Assembly (NCBI GenBank): GCA_016787645.1 | Contig: JAEUUF010000026.1 | Span: forward strand, 248,001-312,000 | Reading direction: 5' to 3' | DNA length: 64,000 bases | DNA from: Cyclobacteriaceae bacterium | GTDB taxonomy: Bacteria > Bacteroidota > Bacteroidia > Cytophagales > Cyclobacteriaceae | Position numbers and translations under genes: made by a program | Notes under the pieces: model-generated | What the model saw: the letters and a program-made list of their open reading frames with translations, nothing else | The model's database searches: none | What the model was told of the DNA's origin: nothing | Part shown: in pieces, positions 30,354 to 39,963 of the stretch | Numbering within the stretch: the stretch's first letter is position 1 | Layout: each line of letters starts with the position of its first letter

Positions 30354-31856
30354 ATGAACCACAGAAAGATCAAGAAACTGCTTGTCGCCAACCGCGGCGA
30401 AATCGCCCTGCGAGTCCTTCGCAGCGCAAAGGAAATGGGTATTCAAACGGTTGCTGTCTACAGCGAGGCCGACCGTCACGCGCTACACGTCCGGTTCGCC
30501 GACGAATCGATTTGCATCGGCCCTCCTCCTTCGGCTGAATCGTACCTCCGCAGAGAAAAAATCATTGCAGCCGCCAAGGCAACAGGCGCAGATGCGATCC
30601 ATCCGGGCTATGGTTTCCTCTCTGAGAACGAAGACTTTGCTCAGGAAGTCATCGACGCTGGCCTATTGTTCATCGGGCCTCCTCCCGAGGCGATCCGGAT
30701 CATGGGCAACAAGATTGCCGCCAAAAATGCGGCAGCCAAATTCAAGGTGCCGCTGGTTCCCGGCACTTCAGAGCCCATCACCGATATCCCTGAAGCCAAG
30801 AAACTCGCCAAGCAGATTGGCTACCCGGTGCTGATCAAAGCAAGTGCGGGTGGTGGCGGGAAAGGAATGCGAGTGGTCAATCGCGACGAAGAATTTGAAG
30901 AGCAAATGGAACGGGCCGTCAGTGAAGCGACATCCGCCTTTGGGGATGGTTCTGTCTTTATCGAGAAGTATGTCACCCAGCCCCGGCACATCGAGTTTCA
31001 GATTCTAGGCGACCAGCATGGAAATATCGTCCACTTGTTTGAGCGCGAATGCTCCATCCAGCGCCGACACCAGAAAGTGATCGAAGAAGCTCCTTCCTCC
31101 ATCCTCACACCTGAACTTCGCACCCAGATGGGCGAGGCAGCTGTCAACGCGGCCCGCTCGTGCGGGTATTTCAATGCCGGCACCGTAGAGTTCATCCTCG
31201 ATGAGAAAATGAACTTCTATTTCCTGGAAATGAATACCCGTCTACAGGTAGAGCACCCCGTAACGGAACAAATTACCGGGCTTGACCTGGTTCGCCTGCA
31301 GATACAAATCGCCGAAGGTGAAAAATTGCCCTTTGCCCAAACTGATCTGCATATCAATGGCCACGCCATCGAAGTCAGGGTGTATGCCGAAGACCCCGCC
31401 AACAACTTCCTTCCTGACATCGGTACACTGAAGACGTACCGTCGACCTCAAGGCCATGGCATTCGCGTTGATGACGGGTTTGAGGAAGGGATGGCCATCT
31501 CTTTCTTCTACGATCCCATGATCGCCAAAATGATCTGTCATGCCGGATCACGGGAGGCTGCCATTGAGAAGACCATCCGGGCCATCAATGACTACCAGAT
31601 TACGGGCGTAGAAACCACCTTGGGATTTTGCCGGTTCGTCATGGAGCACCCCGCTTTTCGTTCGGGAAAGTTTGATACCAAATTTGTGGAGCAACACTTT
31701 AAGCCTGAGTTCCTCAAGTCGGCGGCGAATGACGGCGATCAGGAACTTGTTGCTGCCGCGCTGGCTGCCACCGCATTTGCTGAACGAACAACAGCAGGTA
31801 CCTTGAACGAAGTTTCCAGCACGCGAAGCAAATGGAAACAAAACCGGATTAAGTGA
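30354..31856 (+). CDS. accC: Biotin carboxylase subunit of an acyl-CoA carboxylase
   Basis: A 500-residue ATP-grasp enzyme that carboxylates biotin. Motifs in order are KKLLVANRGEIALRVLRSA (residues 7-25), the Gly-rich ATP loop KASAGGGGKGMRVV, QRRHQKVIEEAPS and the active-site EMNTRLQVEHPVTE. The carboxylase C-domain is complete, with a tail about 50 residues longer than E. coli AccC, as in Bacteroidota propionyl- or acetyl-CoA carboxylase subunits. No BCCP or carboxyltransferase gene is adjacent, so the partner complex is not defined. ATG 30354 is chosen because the upstream extension is not conserved-looking. Confidence 0.9.
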   Translation: MNHRKIKKLLVANRGEIALRVLRSAKEMGIQTVAVYSEADRHALHVRFADESICIGPPPSAESYLRREKIIAAAKATGADAIHPGYGFLSENEDFAQEVIDAGLLFIGPPPEAIRIMGNKIAAKNAAAKFKVPLVPGTSEPITDIPEAKKLAKQIGYPVLIKASAGGGGKGMRVVNRDEEFEEQMERAVSEATSAFGDGSVFIEKYVTQPRHIEFQILGDQHGNIVHLFERECSIQRRHQKVIEEAPSSILTPELRTQMGEAAVNAARSCGYFNAGTVEFILDEKMNFYFLEMNTRLQVEHPVTEQITGLDLVRLQIQIAEGEKLPFAQTDLHINGHAIEVRVYAEDPANNFLPDIGTLKTYRRPQGHGIRVDDGFEEGMAISFFYDPMIAKMICHAGSREAAIEKTIRAINDYQITGVETTLGFCRFVMEHPAFRSGKFDTKFVEQHFKPEFLKSAANDGDQELVAAALAATAFAERTTAGTLNEVSSTRSKWKQNRIK

Positions 31857-31866
31857 CAGAGGCGCG

Positions 31867-33168
31867 ATGGCTGAGATACTCCCTTTTCGCGCCTGGCGTT
31901 ACAACAGCTCCCTCAACCAGGAAATTGAATCGCTGACTTCTCCACTGTTTGACGTGGTCTCGGAAAAGCAACGGCAGACGCTTTACCGGAATCCCATCAA
32001 CAGCATTCATCTTTCCGTGCCATTGGGCCCGGACCCGGCAAGTCGTGCAGCCCACACGCTGGTACTGTGGAAGAAGGAAGGCATCATTGTTCCCGATCCG
32101 CTTCCTGCCATTTATGTATACTATCAATATTTCACCTTGCCAGGTTCTCCCCGCACCTATTGCCGCAAGGGTTTTATTTGCAACATCCGCGTTTATGACT
32201 GGGCCGATCAAGTGATCCTCCGGCACGAGAATACAATTCCGCAGGCGGTGAATGACCGGATCGAACTGCTGGAGAAGACCATGCTGCACGCAAGTCCCAC
32301 CCATGGTCTCTATTCCGATCCAGCTTTCGAACTGGAAGGACTGATGGATGAAGCCATCGCAAACCCGCTGTATGAAACGGAAGACTACCAGGGTGTGCGC
32401 GACGTGTTGGGCATCATCCAGGATGCGGGTGTCATTAAGCGGTTCATGGAAAAGCTGGCTGATAAAACGGTAATCCTCGCCGACGGGCACCACCGTTACG
32501 AAAGCTCGTTGGTCCTGAAACACCGGATGCAGTCTGCAGCATCCACCGGAAAGGAAGGTTTTAACTACCACCTGATGTTCCTTTCGAACATGGAATCGGA
32601 TGACCTGCGCATTCTCCCCACGCACCGGCTGGTGCAGGGCTTGGAGGATTTCTCTGAAGAGAAAGTGCTCCGAAAGATTGCGCCGTTCTTTACGATCAAA
32701 CCCATAGAAGACCCGGATACGCTGTACGAAATCATCCTTGGCAAGCCTTGGGCGTTTGGATTGGCTTTCAAAGACAATAGCTATAAGATCCGTCTCAACC
32801 CTGAAGCTTTCCTCGATTTCCATTGGCCTTTCCCGGAAGAGATCAAACGCCTGGACCTCACGGTCATGCACCACTTCATCATCGAGCGGGCCTTGGGAAT
32901 ACCCGGAAAGGAACAACGCCAATCACCCCATATCAACTTTGACCGCAGCTTCCCCGATTGCCTCGCGAAAGTTCAGACCGGTGAAGCCCAAATGGCTATC
33001 ATTACGAAGGATGTGGCGATGGAAGATGTAAAACGAGTTTGCTTGAGTGGGTATACGATGCCACAGAAATCCACCTATTTCTACCCGAAGATTATCTGTG
33101 GATTTCTTTTTAGTTCCATTCGGGAAGATGAATTCGCCATGCCTCCCTACTCTCCTTTTGCCCGATGA
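31867..33168 (+). CDS. DUF1015 family protein
   Basis: A 433-residue protein that matches the DUF1015 (HTH-domain SpoOJ/ParA-like annotated) family by EILPFRAWRYN at the start, an early LTSPLFDVVSEKQ segment, and ILADGHHRYESSLVLKHRM near residue 210, the most conserved family motif. The function is unknown. It is 10 bp after the biotin carboxylase gene and its stop overlaps the start of maf (ATGA), so it belongs to the same transcript. Confidence 0.85.
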   Translation: MAEILPFRAWRYNSSLNQEIESLTSPLFDVVSEKQRQTLYRNPINSIHLSVPLGPDPASRAAHTLVLWKKEGIIVPDPLPAIYVYYQYFTLPGSPRTYCRKGFICNIRVYDWADQVILRHENTIPQAVNDRIELLEKTMLHASPTHGLYSDPAFELEGLMDEAIANPLYETEDYQGVRDVLGIIQDAGVIKRFMEKLADKTVILADGHHRYESSLVLKHRMQSAASTGKEGFNYHLMFLSNMESDDLRILPTHRLVQGLEDFSEEKVLRKIAPFFTIKPIEDPDTLYEIILGKPWAFGLAFKDNSYKIRLNPEAFLDFHWPFPEEIKRLDLTVMHHFIIERALGIPGKEQRQSPHINFDRSFPDCLAKVQTGEAQMAIITKDVAMEDVKRVCLSGYTMPQKSTYFYPKIICGFLFSSIREDEFAMPPYSPFAR

Positions 33169-33734
33169 TGGCCCTGACACGTCCGCTGATCCTGGCCTCA
33201 ACCAGCCCTCGTCGCCAATTCCTGATGAAGGAGGCCGGTTATGTCTTTCGGGTCGAGGCTCCGGTTAGCGATGAAGCTTTCCCCGACCACATGCCGGCCG
33301 AAGTGGTGCCCGGCTACCTGGCCCTTGAAAAAGCAAGGACATTCCAGGACCGCATCACGAATGAGATTGTCGTAACCGCCGATACGGTGGTCATCCTGGG
33401 CGGTCGTATCCTGAACAAACCCCGCGACCGCTCCGAAGCGATCCAGATGCTCAGTCAGCTAGCCGGGAAAACCCATAAAGTGATTACTGCGGTATGTCTC
33501 TTATCGACCGAAAAACAAGACGTCTTTGATGATGCTACCAAGGTCACCTTCCGTAAACTCAATTTGAAAGAGATTGAGTATTACGTGGACACGTGTCAGC
33601 CATATGACAAAGCAGGTTCCTATGGCGCGCAGGATTGGTTAGGAATGGTTGGGATTGAGAAAATCAACGGATCTTACTTTACGGTGATGGGAATGCCCAT
33701 GCACAAGGTGTACACACACCTTCGGGATTTCTAA
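33165..33734 (+). CDS. maf: Maf-family nucleotide pyrophosphatase
   Basis: A 189-residue house-cleaning pyrophosphatase that hydrolyses non-canonical or dTTP/UTP-type nucleotides to monophosphates. The motifs ILASTSPRRQFLMKEAG, VTADTVVILGGRILNKP and SYGAQDWLGMVGIEKINGSYFTVMGMP are the family signatures. Its ATG overlaps the preceding stop (ATGA). Its TAA shares bases with the stop of the convergent glycosyltransferase. Confidence 0.95.
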   Translation: MMALTRPLILASTSPRRQFLMKEAGYVFRVEAPVSDEAFPDHMPAEVVPGYLALEKARTFQDRITNEIVVTADTVVILGGRILNKPRDRSEAIQMLSQLAGKTHKVITAVCLLSTEKQDVFDDATKVTFRKLNLKEIEYYVDTCQPYDKAGSYGAQDWLGMVGIEKINGSYFTVMGMPMHKVYTHLRDF

Positions 33735-34717
33735 TTCATCCCAACCAACATTTGTTCTGTCCGTATCCCTGTCGCGCATCGGAAGTGTCCCCGAGGGCAT
33801 TGGCGATAGCCATGAAGCCCACAGGGGCGACAATCCAGTTTTTCTTCCGTTTGAACAACGACCGACTGATCTGATAAAGGCCCAAACCCAAAGTCAGGAA
33901 CAGTAGAGCAAAAGACTGCCGTGACGGGTGCATTCATCGCCGACGCAAGGTGCAGCGGAGCCGAGTCGTTGACGAAATTCATTCGGGCCTCTTTCATCAG
34001 CGCAGCAGATTCCAACAGTGAAAGCTTGCCTGCCAAATTACTTACCGTCAAATGACTTATCCCGCTTGCTATTCCCTCACACGCGTCTTGATCATTGTGC
34101 GCGCCGAGCAAATACACCTTCACACCATTCACTTTCTGTAACAGGGCTTTCCATTGGTCGGCGGGCCACTGCTTCGTGAACCAGACTGAAGTCGGGGAAA
34201 TTGTAATGTATGGCTCTGACTGGTAAGGTTTTACACGGTCAAATTGCTGCGGCGATGGGTATAACCTAGGCTTGGCCGCTGACTGAATACCCAACGGTGC
34301 CAGCAAGCTCAAGTTGCGGGTGACTTCATGCACCGAACCAATCGGGTGGGGAATGCGGTGTGAAAAAAGAAAAGAAAAAGGATTCTTGGAAAACCCGATG
34401 GTCGTGTGCCCGCCCGAAAGTGCGGTCATCAACCCGGTGGTCGCGAACCTTTGCACATTAATCACCCAATCGTACTGGATCTTGCGAAATGCGGAAGTCA
34501 ATGCCCTCAGGCTGGCATACTTCCTTTTCTTGTCCAGCACGTAGATAGTGCGCAGGCCTGGGTTTCCCTCCAGCAAACCCTCGTTGCCTTTACGAACCAC
34601 AAAATCAATCGTGGCGTCAGGGAGCTGGGTTCGAATGGATTCTACGAGGGAGGTGGCCAGAATCACATCACCGATAAAGGCGGTCTGGATGATGAGTACA
34701 GTGGGATTCGGCTTCAT
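33731..34717 (-). CDS. Glycosyltransferase family 9 (heptosyltransferase-like)
   Basis: A 328-residue GT-B enzyme. TAFIGDVILATSLVESIR near residue 13 is the N-terminal nucleotide-sugar motif, ITISPTSVWFTKQWP near residue 170 and NDSAPLHLASAMNAPVTAVF near residue 255 are the C-terminal donor-binding motifs. It likely adds a heptose or other sugar to lipopolysaccharide core at the inner membrane. Its ATG overlaps the stop of the upstream pyrophosphatase gene, so both are one transcript. Confidence 0.88.
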   Translation of the reverse strand: MKPNPTVLIIQTAFIGDVILATSLVESIRTQLPDATIDFVVRKGNEGLLEGNPGLRTIYVLDKKRKYASLRALTSAFRKIQYDWVINVQRFATTGLMTALSGGHTTIGFSKNPFSFLFSHRIPHPIGSVHEVTRNLSLLAPLGIQSAAKPRLYPSPQQFDRVKPYQSEPYITISPTSVWFTKQWPADQWKALLQKVNGVKVYLLGAHNDQDACEGIASGISHLTVSNLAGKLSLLESAALMKEARMNFVNDSAPLHLASAMNAPVTAVFCSTVPDFGFGPLSDQSVVVQTEEKLDCRPCGLHGYRQCPRGHFRCATGIRTEQMLVGMN

Positions 34718-35268
34718 CGGGTAACGCCCGGTAACGTGGGCTTCGAATCGCGGTAATAGTTGATGGCCTTCTCAATGATAGCCAGTGCGGTTTTCTTGCC
34801 CTGGAAATCAGGGACGGTCACTACTTTGTTTTCAAGCCGCTTGTAAGTCTCAAAGAATTCCTTCAACTCAACGGTAAAGTGAGGTGCCAGTTCGCTCACG
34901 TCATTCAGGTGGCCCACACTGGCATCTTTCTCCGCCACGGCAAGAATCTTTTCGTCGGCGAGACCCTGGTCAATCATGCTCATGACCCCAATAACGCGGG
35001 CCGGGACCATGCACATGGGCTGTATGGGGACCAAAGAAAGGATCATGATATCGAGGGGATCCATGTCTTCGCCTAGGGTCTGGGGGATAAAGCCATAATT
35101 TGCGGGGTAATAGACCGAAGAATAAAGAACCCGGTCCAGTTTCAAGAGCCCTGTCTCTTTATCGACCTCATACTTGGCCCGCATGCCCGTAGAGATTTCG
35201 ATAATACCATTGACAAATTCAGGAACCTGCCGTCCGATGGGCGCTTCGTGCCAGGGGTGCTTAATCAT
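34714..35268 (-). CDS. ppa: Inorganic pyrophosphatase, family I
   Basis: A 184-residue soluble enzyme that hydrolyses pyrophosphate released in biosynthesis. Family I features are visible: GMRAKYEVDKETGLLKLDRVLYSSVYYPANYGFIPQTLGEDMDPLDIMIL, containing the Asp cluster that binds Mg2+, and a later AVAEKDASVGHLNDVSEL. It is the first gene of a two-gene transcript with the glycosyltransferase. Confidence 0.95.
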   Translation of the reverse strand: MIKHPWHEAPIGRQVPEFVNGIIEISTGMRAKYEVDKETGLLKLDRVLYSSVYYPANYGFIPQTLGEDMDPLDIMILSLVPIQPMCMVPARVIGVMSMIDQGLADEKILAVAEKDASVGHLNDVSELAPHFTVELKEFFETYKRLENKVVTVPDFQGKKTALAIIEKAINYYRDSKPTLPGVTR

Positions 35269-35283
35269 GACTTAAAGGTAATA

Positions 35284-35311
35284 AAGAACCCCGCTTGCTG
35301 GCGGGGTTCTT
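35284..35311 (-). terminator. Rho-independent terminator for efflux pair
   Basis: An 11-bp stem AAGAACCCCGC/GCGGGGTTCTT with a 6-nt loop is followed on the minus strand by TTATT. It ends the transcript from the TolC/membrane-fusion genes before ppa. Confidence 0.85.
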
Positions 35312-35324
35312 AAGTGCTGTGAAC

Positions 35325-36740
35325 TTATTCCTTTTCTTCCGGCTTGTCCTTGTCGTTCGGGCCGCCTTTTCCCTTCTCGGCAGGCTTCACCGCATCTCCA
35401 TCCTTTAATCGCTTGGAGACGGCAAGGAAAGGACCACTGATCACTTCCGTGCTGTCGGAAATACCCGATAGGATTTCAATGTTATCGTAATCGCTGATAC
35501 CGGTTTTCACCTCAACCATTTTGGCTTTGCCGCCCTGGTTGACGAACACCACCACCTTGTCGGCCTTCTTCTCTACCTTTTTGTTCGCGTCTACTACAAC
35601 ACGGTTGCTATTGTTGTTACCACCGTCCTGGGGCGGACCTCCTTCCCCGCCCATCGGCTTTTCATCCGGGTTGCGAGTGGTTACTGAAGCCAGAGGCACA
35701 GAGAGAACATTGACACGGCGGCTGGTGAGGATCTCTACGCTGGCCGTCATTCCGGGACGGAAAGGATACCGGTTGCCGGCCTTAACGAGATCGGCATAAG
35801 AAGTGCCCAGAATCAGGATGCGGACTTCAAACTCCGTAATGGCGTCTGCTGAAGCCTTGTCGCGAGCCGTATTAGCAATGTTGGTCACGAGGCCTTTGAA
35901 CTGCTTGCCCGTATTCTGGTAAGCATCTACGTCGATGAGCACGGAATCTCCGAGGTGTACACGCACAATATCGTTCTCATTCACGTTGACACGAACTTCC
36001 ATCTTGTTCAGGTCGGCAATGCGAAGCATCTCCGTCCCTCCCATCGTAGCCGTACCCACGACACGCTCGCCCTTCTTGACACTGAGTTTGGATACAATAC
36101 CCTTCAGCGGGGCCACGACGGTAGTCTTGCGGACGTTCTCTCTCGATTCCTTCACGGAAGCCTCTGTGCTGTTCACGATGAACCGTGCTGCTTCCACACT
36201 TTGCCTGGCGGAGGCCAGGTCATTCTTGGCCACCTCATAGTTCTGCTTCGCCAACTGCCAGTCAGCTTCTGAAATAACTTTCTGTGACCACAGCTTCTCC
36301 TGGCGTTTGTATTCCTGTTCGACGCGGGCGAACTGGGCTTCTGAACGGCTGAGGTTGGAGCGAGATGATTCCAGGTTAGCCTTCTGCTGGCTGAGGGCGG
36401 CTTCGGAACGCTCCAACTGGCTCATCCAGGTGTCTGGGCGGATCTTCACCAGTTCCTGGCCCAGCTTCACCGAGTCGCCGTCCTCTACATTGAGTTGAAT
36501 AATTTCACCAGAAACCTCGGGGGCTAATTTTACTTCGATTACAGGCTGCACGGTACCGGATGCGCTCACCTTCTCTACGATGGTGGTTCGCTTGGCTTTG
36601 GCCAGTTCGACTTCCAGCTCTTTGCCCTTACCGATCCATCCCATTGATTTCGCCGCGATAAGGAAGATGATCAGGACGACGACGCCCCCGATCAGGTAAT
36701 ACATGAGTTTGCCCGATTTCTTTTTTTGCTGCTTTGCCAT
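35325..36740 (-). CDS. Efflux periplasmic adaptor, MacA/HlyD type
   Basis: A 471-residue membrane-fusion protein with one N-terminal TM helix (residues about 13-33). Lipoyl half VSGEIIQLNVEDGDSVKLGQELVKI, a long coiled-coil hairpin (about 105-215), the second half APLKGIVSKLSVKKGERVVG and the beta-barrel follow. An unusual Gly/Pro/Asn-rich insert (residues about 368-385) and a Lys/Glu-rich acidic-basic tail lie near the C-terminus. It would pair with the TolC-type gene 26 bp upstream. The MacB-type ABC transporter that usually completes the set is not adjacent. Confidence 0.88.
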   Translation of the reverse strand: MAKQQKKKSGKLMYYLIGGVVVLIIFLIAAKSMGWIGKGKELEVELAKAKRTTIVEKVSASGTVQPVIEVKLAPEVSGEIIQLNVEDGDSVKLGQELVKIRPDTWMSQLERSEAALSQQKANLESSRSNLSRSEAQFARVEQEYKRQEKLWSQKVISEADWQLAKQNYEVAKNDLASARQSVEAARFIVNSTEASVKESRENVRKTTVVAPLKGIVSKLSVKKGERVVGTATMGGTEMLRIADLNKMEVRVNVNENDIVRVHLGDSVLIDVDAYQNTGKQFKGLVTNIANTARDKASADAITEFEVRILILGTSYADLVKAGNRYPFRPGMTASVEILTSRRVNVLSVPLASVTTRNPDEKPMGGEGGPPQDGGNNNSNRVVVDANKKVEKKADKVVVFVNQGGKAKMVEVKTGISDYDNIEILSGISDSTEVISGPFLAVSKRLKDGDAVKPAEKGKGGPNDKDKPEEKE

Positions 36741-36766
36741 TCTTGGAAGAGATTTATAAGTATAGG

Positions 36767-38209
36767 TTAGTATTCGATGGGTTTGCCCTGGTAGAAGTCC
36801 AACACCTTCTTGCGGAAGACGAAGTTGTATTTCGCGCGAGTGAGGTCCGATTTGGCGCGGTACAAATCGTTTTCAGAGATCTGGTATTCAATGATGCTCA
36901 AGGCGCCAACATCAAAGCGCTGCTTGTTCATCCGGAAGGCTTCCTCCTGGGCGCCTACCTGCTTCTGGGAGGCGTTATAGGTTCGAACGGCAGCCAGTGC
37001 ATCATTGTAGGCTGTCTCAATCGTCTGCCGCAATGTGTTTTGTGTTTCCTTTACAACAATGTCAGCAATGTCTTTGTTGATTTTGGCCCGCTGAACACTG
37101 CTGCGTGTTGCAAAACCGTTGAGGATTGGAATATTGAGCTGCACAGCGAAGTTCTTGAAGACGTTATCCTCCAACTGCTGGTTGTGCGTATACTTCTCCG
37201 AAACGAAGTAGCCATTGGGAACCAGGTTATAAACATTCTCCCCTCCCGCGGTGACGGCCGATACCCGGGTCGACGGAATGAGGACCGACTGATCGCCTAC
37301 AAAGGAACTTTTGGAATTGAGGTCGCTGGAGTTGGAGGATATGGAAGCATTGAGCGCCAGCCTGGGTAAGTAGGAACCCCGGCTTGCCTTAAGGGCATAC
37401 TCCGCACTTTGGACGCGCAACATACTGGCTTTTATTTCCGGCATGGAGGCCACCGCTGCCTGATAAATCGATTCAGCATTTGAGTCCAGCACCAGGTCTT
37501 CGGCTGGGATTGCAGGTACTTCCACATCCATTTGCTCCGAACCAGGAACTTGCATGGCTTGCTTCAATTGAAGCAGCGAGAGGTTCAGGGTATTCTCCTG
37601 GTTGATCACGTTTAACTCATTGGTAGCCACGGTAGCTTCCTGGTTCAATTGATTGGACATCGACAAAGAACCTGCCTCCACCTGCTTCTTGATTCGGTCC
37701 AACTGGGTCATACTGGAACGGAGCTGGAACCTGGCATTATCCAGGAGTTCCTTGTTAAAGATCACGTTGATATAGAGCGATACCACGTTAAGGATCACAT
37801 CATTCTTTGCCTTCTGCAGATCCTCGTTTGAGGCAAGCATATCTCGCTGGCTTTGCTTGAATGAATTTTGAATCCGCAGTCCCTGGAAGAGGGGCAAGTT
37901 ACCCGAAACGGAAGGCGAAATCGTTGTGGAATTCCGGTCCACAAAGAGGTTGGTGGTCGGGTTAAGCGCCCTTCCGTAGTTCTTGGTGTAAGACCCAAAT
38001 GCGTTGATAGTGGGAAGAAACTGTCCTTTTGATTGCAGAAGATTGGCCTTTGCGGTTTCGACACTATACACGCTCCGCTTGATGCGCAGGTTGTTCTCCA
38101 GGGCAATATCTACGCATTCCTTCAGGGTCCACTTCTTCGCCTCCTGGGCGTTTAAATCTGAAATACTTATGCAAAAAACCAGGCATGCTACCCATAACAC
38201 TCTTACCAT
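36767..38209 (-). CDS. TolC-family outer membrane protein
   Basis: A 480-residue exit-duct protein with a signal peptide (VACLVFCISISDLNAQ) and two OEP repeats: WTLKECVDIALENNLRIKRS near residue 28, typical for Bacteroidota TolC relatives, and the second around SAEYALKASRGSYLPRLALNASIS near residue 265. It precedes the membrane-fusion gene in one transcript and should form the trimeric outer-membrane channel of a type I or MacAB-like exporter. Confidence 0.92.
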   Translation of the reverse strand: MVRVLWVACLVFCISISDLNAQEAKKWTLKECVDIALENNLRIKRSVYSVETAKANLLQSKGQFLPTINAFGSYTKNYGRALNPTTNLFVDRNSTTISPSVSGNLPLFQGLRIQNSFKQSQRDMLASNEDLQKAKNDVILNVVSLYINVIFNKELLDNARFQLRSSMTQLDRIKKQVEAGSLSMSNQLNQEATVATNELNVINQENTLNLSLLQLKQAMQVPGSEQMDVEVPAIPAEDLVLDSNAESIYQAAVASMPEIKASMLRVQSAEYALKASRGSYLPRLALNASISSNSSDLNSKSSFVGDQSVLIPSTRVSAVTAGGENVYNLVPNGYFVSEKYTHNQQLEDNVFKNFAVQLNIPILNGFATRSSVQRAKINKDIADIVVKETQNTLRQTIETAYNDALAAVRTYNASQKQVGAQEEAFRMNKQRFDVGALSIIEYQISENDLYRAKSDLTRAKYNFVFRKKVLDFYQGKPIEY

Positions 38210-38274
38210 ATTCTATTCTATTAGTTCAGTTTAGTCGAATTATTCAGGATCTCGTGTGAATCGATTACGTCAGG

Positions 38275-38946
38275 TCAGATTTGCGGTATGTACGTCACAT
38301 CTTTTACCCAGCTAAGACTCTTCAGGTACTCCAATGTTACAGGCCGGATACCGGTGTCCATCTCAATCACCAGGCAGGCCAGGTCAAACTTGCCTCGCCG
38401 GGACACAGACATGGTGGCAATGTTGCAGTCGTCATTGGCCAGCACGTTCGCGATAAAGGCCACACTACCCTTCACATCGCCAGCCATAATAATCATGGTA
38501 TTCAGGTTGGCACTGAAATGGGCCTTGAATCCATTCACCTGGGCAATGTTGATGACTCCGCCCCCCAGGCTTTCCCCGAGCAGTTCAACCGACTTTTCCC
38601 CTTTCCGGATCTTTACCCGAACAGAATTCGGGTGGAAGGTCGAAGCGTTGCCTATTGATTTGAAGCGGTAGGTTAATCCCTGGGCAGGTGCCAACTCAAT
38701 GGCCTCCTTAATCCGCTTGTCATCTGTTTTGAATCCCATTAGCCCTGCCAGGATAGCCCGGTCACTGCCATGCCCCTCGTAGGTACGCGCAAACGAATTA
38801 TAGAAGGTGATTTCTGCGTCTTCGGGAACTCCTCCAAGGACCTTATGTGCGGTAAGGCCAACCCTCACAACACCCGCAGTGTGCGAACTGGAAGGGCCGA
38901 TCATGACCGGTCCAATCATATCAAAGACACTGCTTTTCTCTTGCAT
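38275..38946 (-). CDS. sdaAB: L-serine dehydratase, beta subunit
   Basis: A 223-residue subunit of the iron-sulfur L-serine dehydratase that makes pyruvate and ammonia. VFDMIGPVMIGPSSSHTAGVVRVG near residue 7 is the family signature, and residues about 150-223 form an ACT domain (SVAFIANVLANDDCNIATMSVSR). The alpha subunit with the cluster cysteines is not in the window. Confidence 0.93.
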   Translation of the reverse strand: MQEKSSVFDMIGPVMIGPSSSHTAGVVRVGLTAHKVLGGVPEDAEITFYNSFARTYEGHGSDRAILAGLMGFKTDDKRIKEAIELAPAQGLTYRFKSIGNASTFHPNSVRVKIRKGEKSVELLGESLGGGVINIAQVNGFKAHFSANLNTMIIMAGDVKGSVAFIANVLANDDCNIATMSVSRRGKFDLACLVIEMDTGIRPVTLEYLKSLSWVKDVTYIPQI

Positions 38947-39011
38947 ACGCCTGTATTACGGAAATTCACCCAAAAGGATGTAGGTATTACCTAATTCCTC
39001 GTAAAAGGCCA

Positions 39012-39019
39012 CAAAAATA
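39012..39019 (-). promoter_or_regulatory. -7 promoter box TATTTTTG for sdaAB
   Basis: An exact TAnnTTTG on the minus strand, 66 bp upstream of the sdaAB start. Confidence 0.55.
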
Positions 39020-39053
39020 GGATATCGGCAGGGTAAACCAAGGAAAGCGTAAC

Positions 39054-39848
39054 TCAAACGGCAATGGGTGCCTTAATGCCTGGGTGACTTTGGTAGTTTA
39101 CGATTTCAAAGTCCCCGAACTCGTATTCGAAAAGTGTAGGGGGTCTTCTACGGATATTCAACGTGGGCAGATCGAGTGGTTGCCTTGAAAGCTGAAGGTT
39201 CACCTGATCTAAATGGTTCAGGTACAAGTGAACATCCCCTCCCGTCCAAACGAAGGTACCTGGCTGGAGGTCACATTGTTGCGCGACCATATGTGTCAGC
39301 AGCGCATAACTGGCAATGTTAAAAGGAACCCCCAGGAAGTAATCAGCGCTCCGTTGGTAGAGTTGGCAGGAAAGCCTCCCATCAGCCACATAAAACTGAA
39401 ACAGGGCATGGCACGGAGGCAAAGCCATCTTGTCAACTTCGGCAGGGTTCCAGGCCGTCACCATGTGGCGCCGGGAATCTGGCTTTTCACGAATTTGTTG
39501 GACGACCTTGGCAATCTGGTCGATGTGCTGCCCATCCGGGGCAGGCCAACTGCGCCATTGCGACCCATAGACGGGCCCCAATTCACCTCGCTCGTCGGCC
39601 CATTCATCCCAGATGGTAACACCATGATCATTCAGGTATTTGATGTTGGTGTCCCCGCGGAGGAACCACAGCAGTTCATAAATAATGGATTTCAGATGGA
39701 CCTTCTTTGTGGTCACGAGTGGAAATCCCTTGGCCAGGTCAAAGTGCATCTGACGGCCAAACACGGAGAGCGTTCCTGTACCTGTCCGGTCTGTTTTCCG
39801 GGTTCCGTTCTCCAGGATGTCCCGCATCAGGTCGAGGTACTGCTTCAT
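39054..39848 (-). CDS. thyA: Thymidylate synthase
   Basis: A 264-residue enzyme that methylates dUMP to dTMP using methylenetetrahydrofolate. The start [15 protein letters not shown] gives the same length as E. coli ThyA, and the catalytic Cys146 lies in [12 protein letters not shown]. Arg/Asn contacts for dUMP are present in [19 protein letters not shown] 17-codon upstream extension in frame is rejected because it begins with a non-conserved segment. Confidence 0.97.
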   Translation of the reverse strand: MKQYLDLMRDILENGTRKTDRTGTGTLSVFGRQMHFDLAKGFPLVTTKKVHLKSIIYELLWFLRGDTNIKYLNDHGVTIWDEWADERGELGPVYGSQWRSWPAPDGQHIDQIAKVVQQIREKPDSRRHMVTAWNPAEVDKMALPPCHALFQFYVADGRLSCQLYQRSADYFLGVPFNIASYALLTHMVAQQCDLQPGTFVWTGGDVHLYLNHLDQVNLQLSRQPLDLPTLNIRRRPPTLFEYEFGDFEIVNYQSHPGIKAPIAV

Positions 39849-39911
39849 ACGATGCAAATAAAACCAATCGATTTGAAATTTCTTCCGACTCTCCCACATC
39901 CTCCAACAAAA

Positions 39912-39943
39912 AAACCGCCCCGATGATTATTCGGGGCGGTTCA
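39912..39943 (-). terminator. Rho-independent terminator of lipoprotein gene
   Basis: The stem AACCGCCCCGA/TCGGGGCGGTT (11 bp, 7-nt loop) is followed on the minus strand by a run of T. It lies just beyond the lipoprotein stop. Confidence 0.85.
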
Positions 39944-39963
39944 GTTAGTTCAACCGGCTGTGA

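Noticed and set aside
31849-32922. 357-codon minus-strand frame opposite the DUF1015 gene
   Set aside because: DUF1015 motifs on the plus strand are clear, and the frame overlaps it almost completely.
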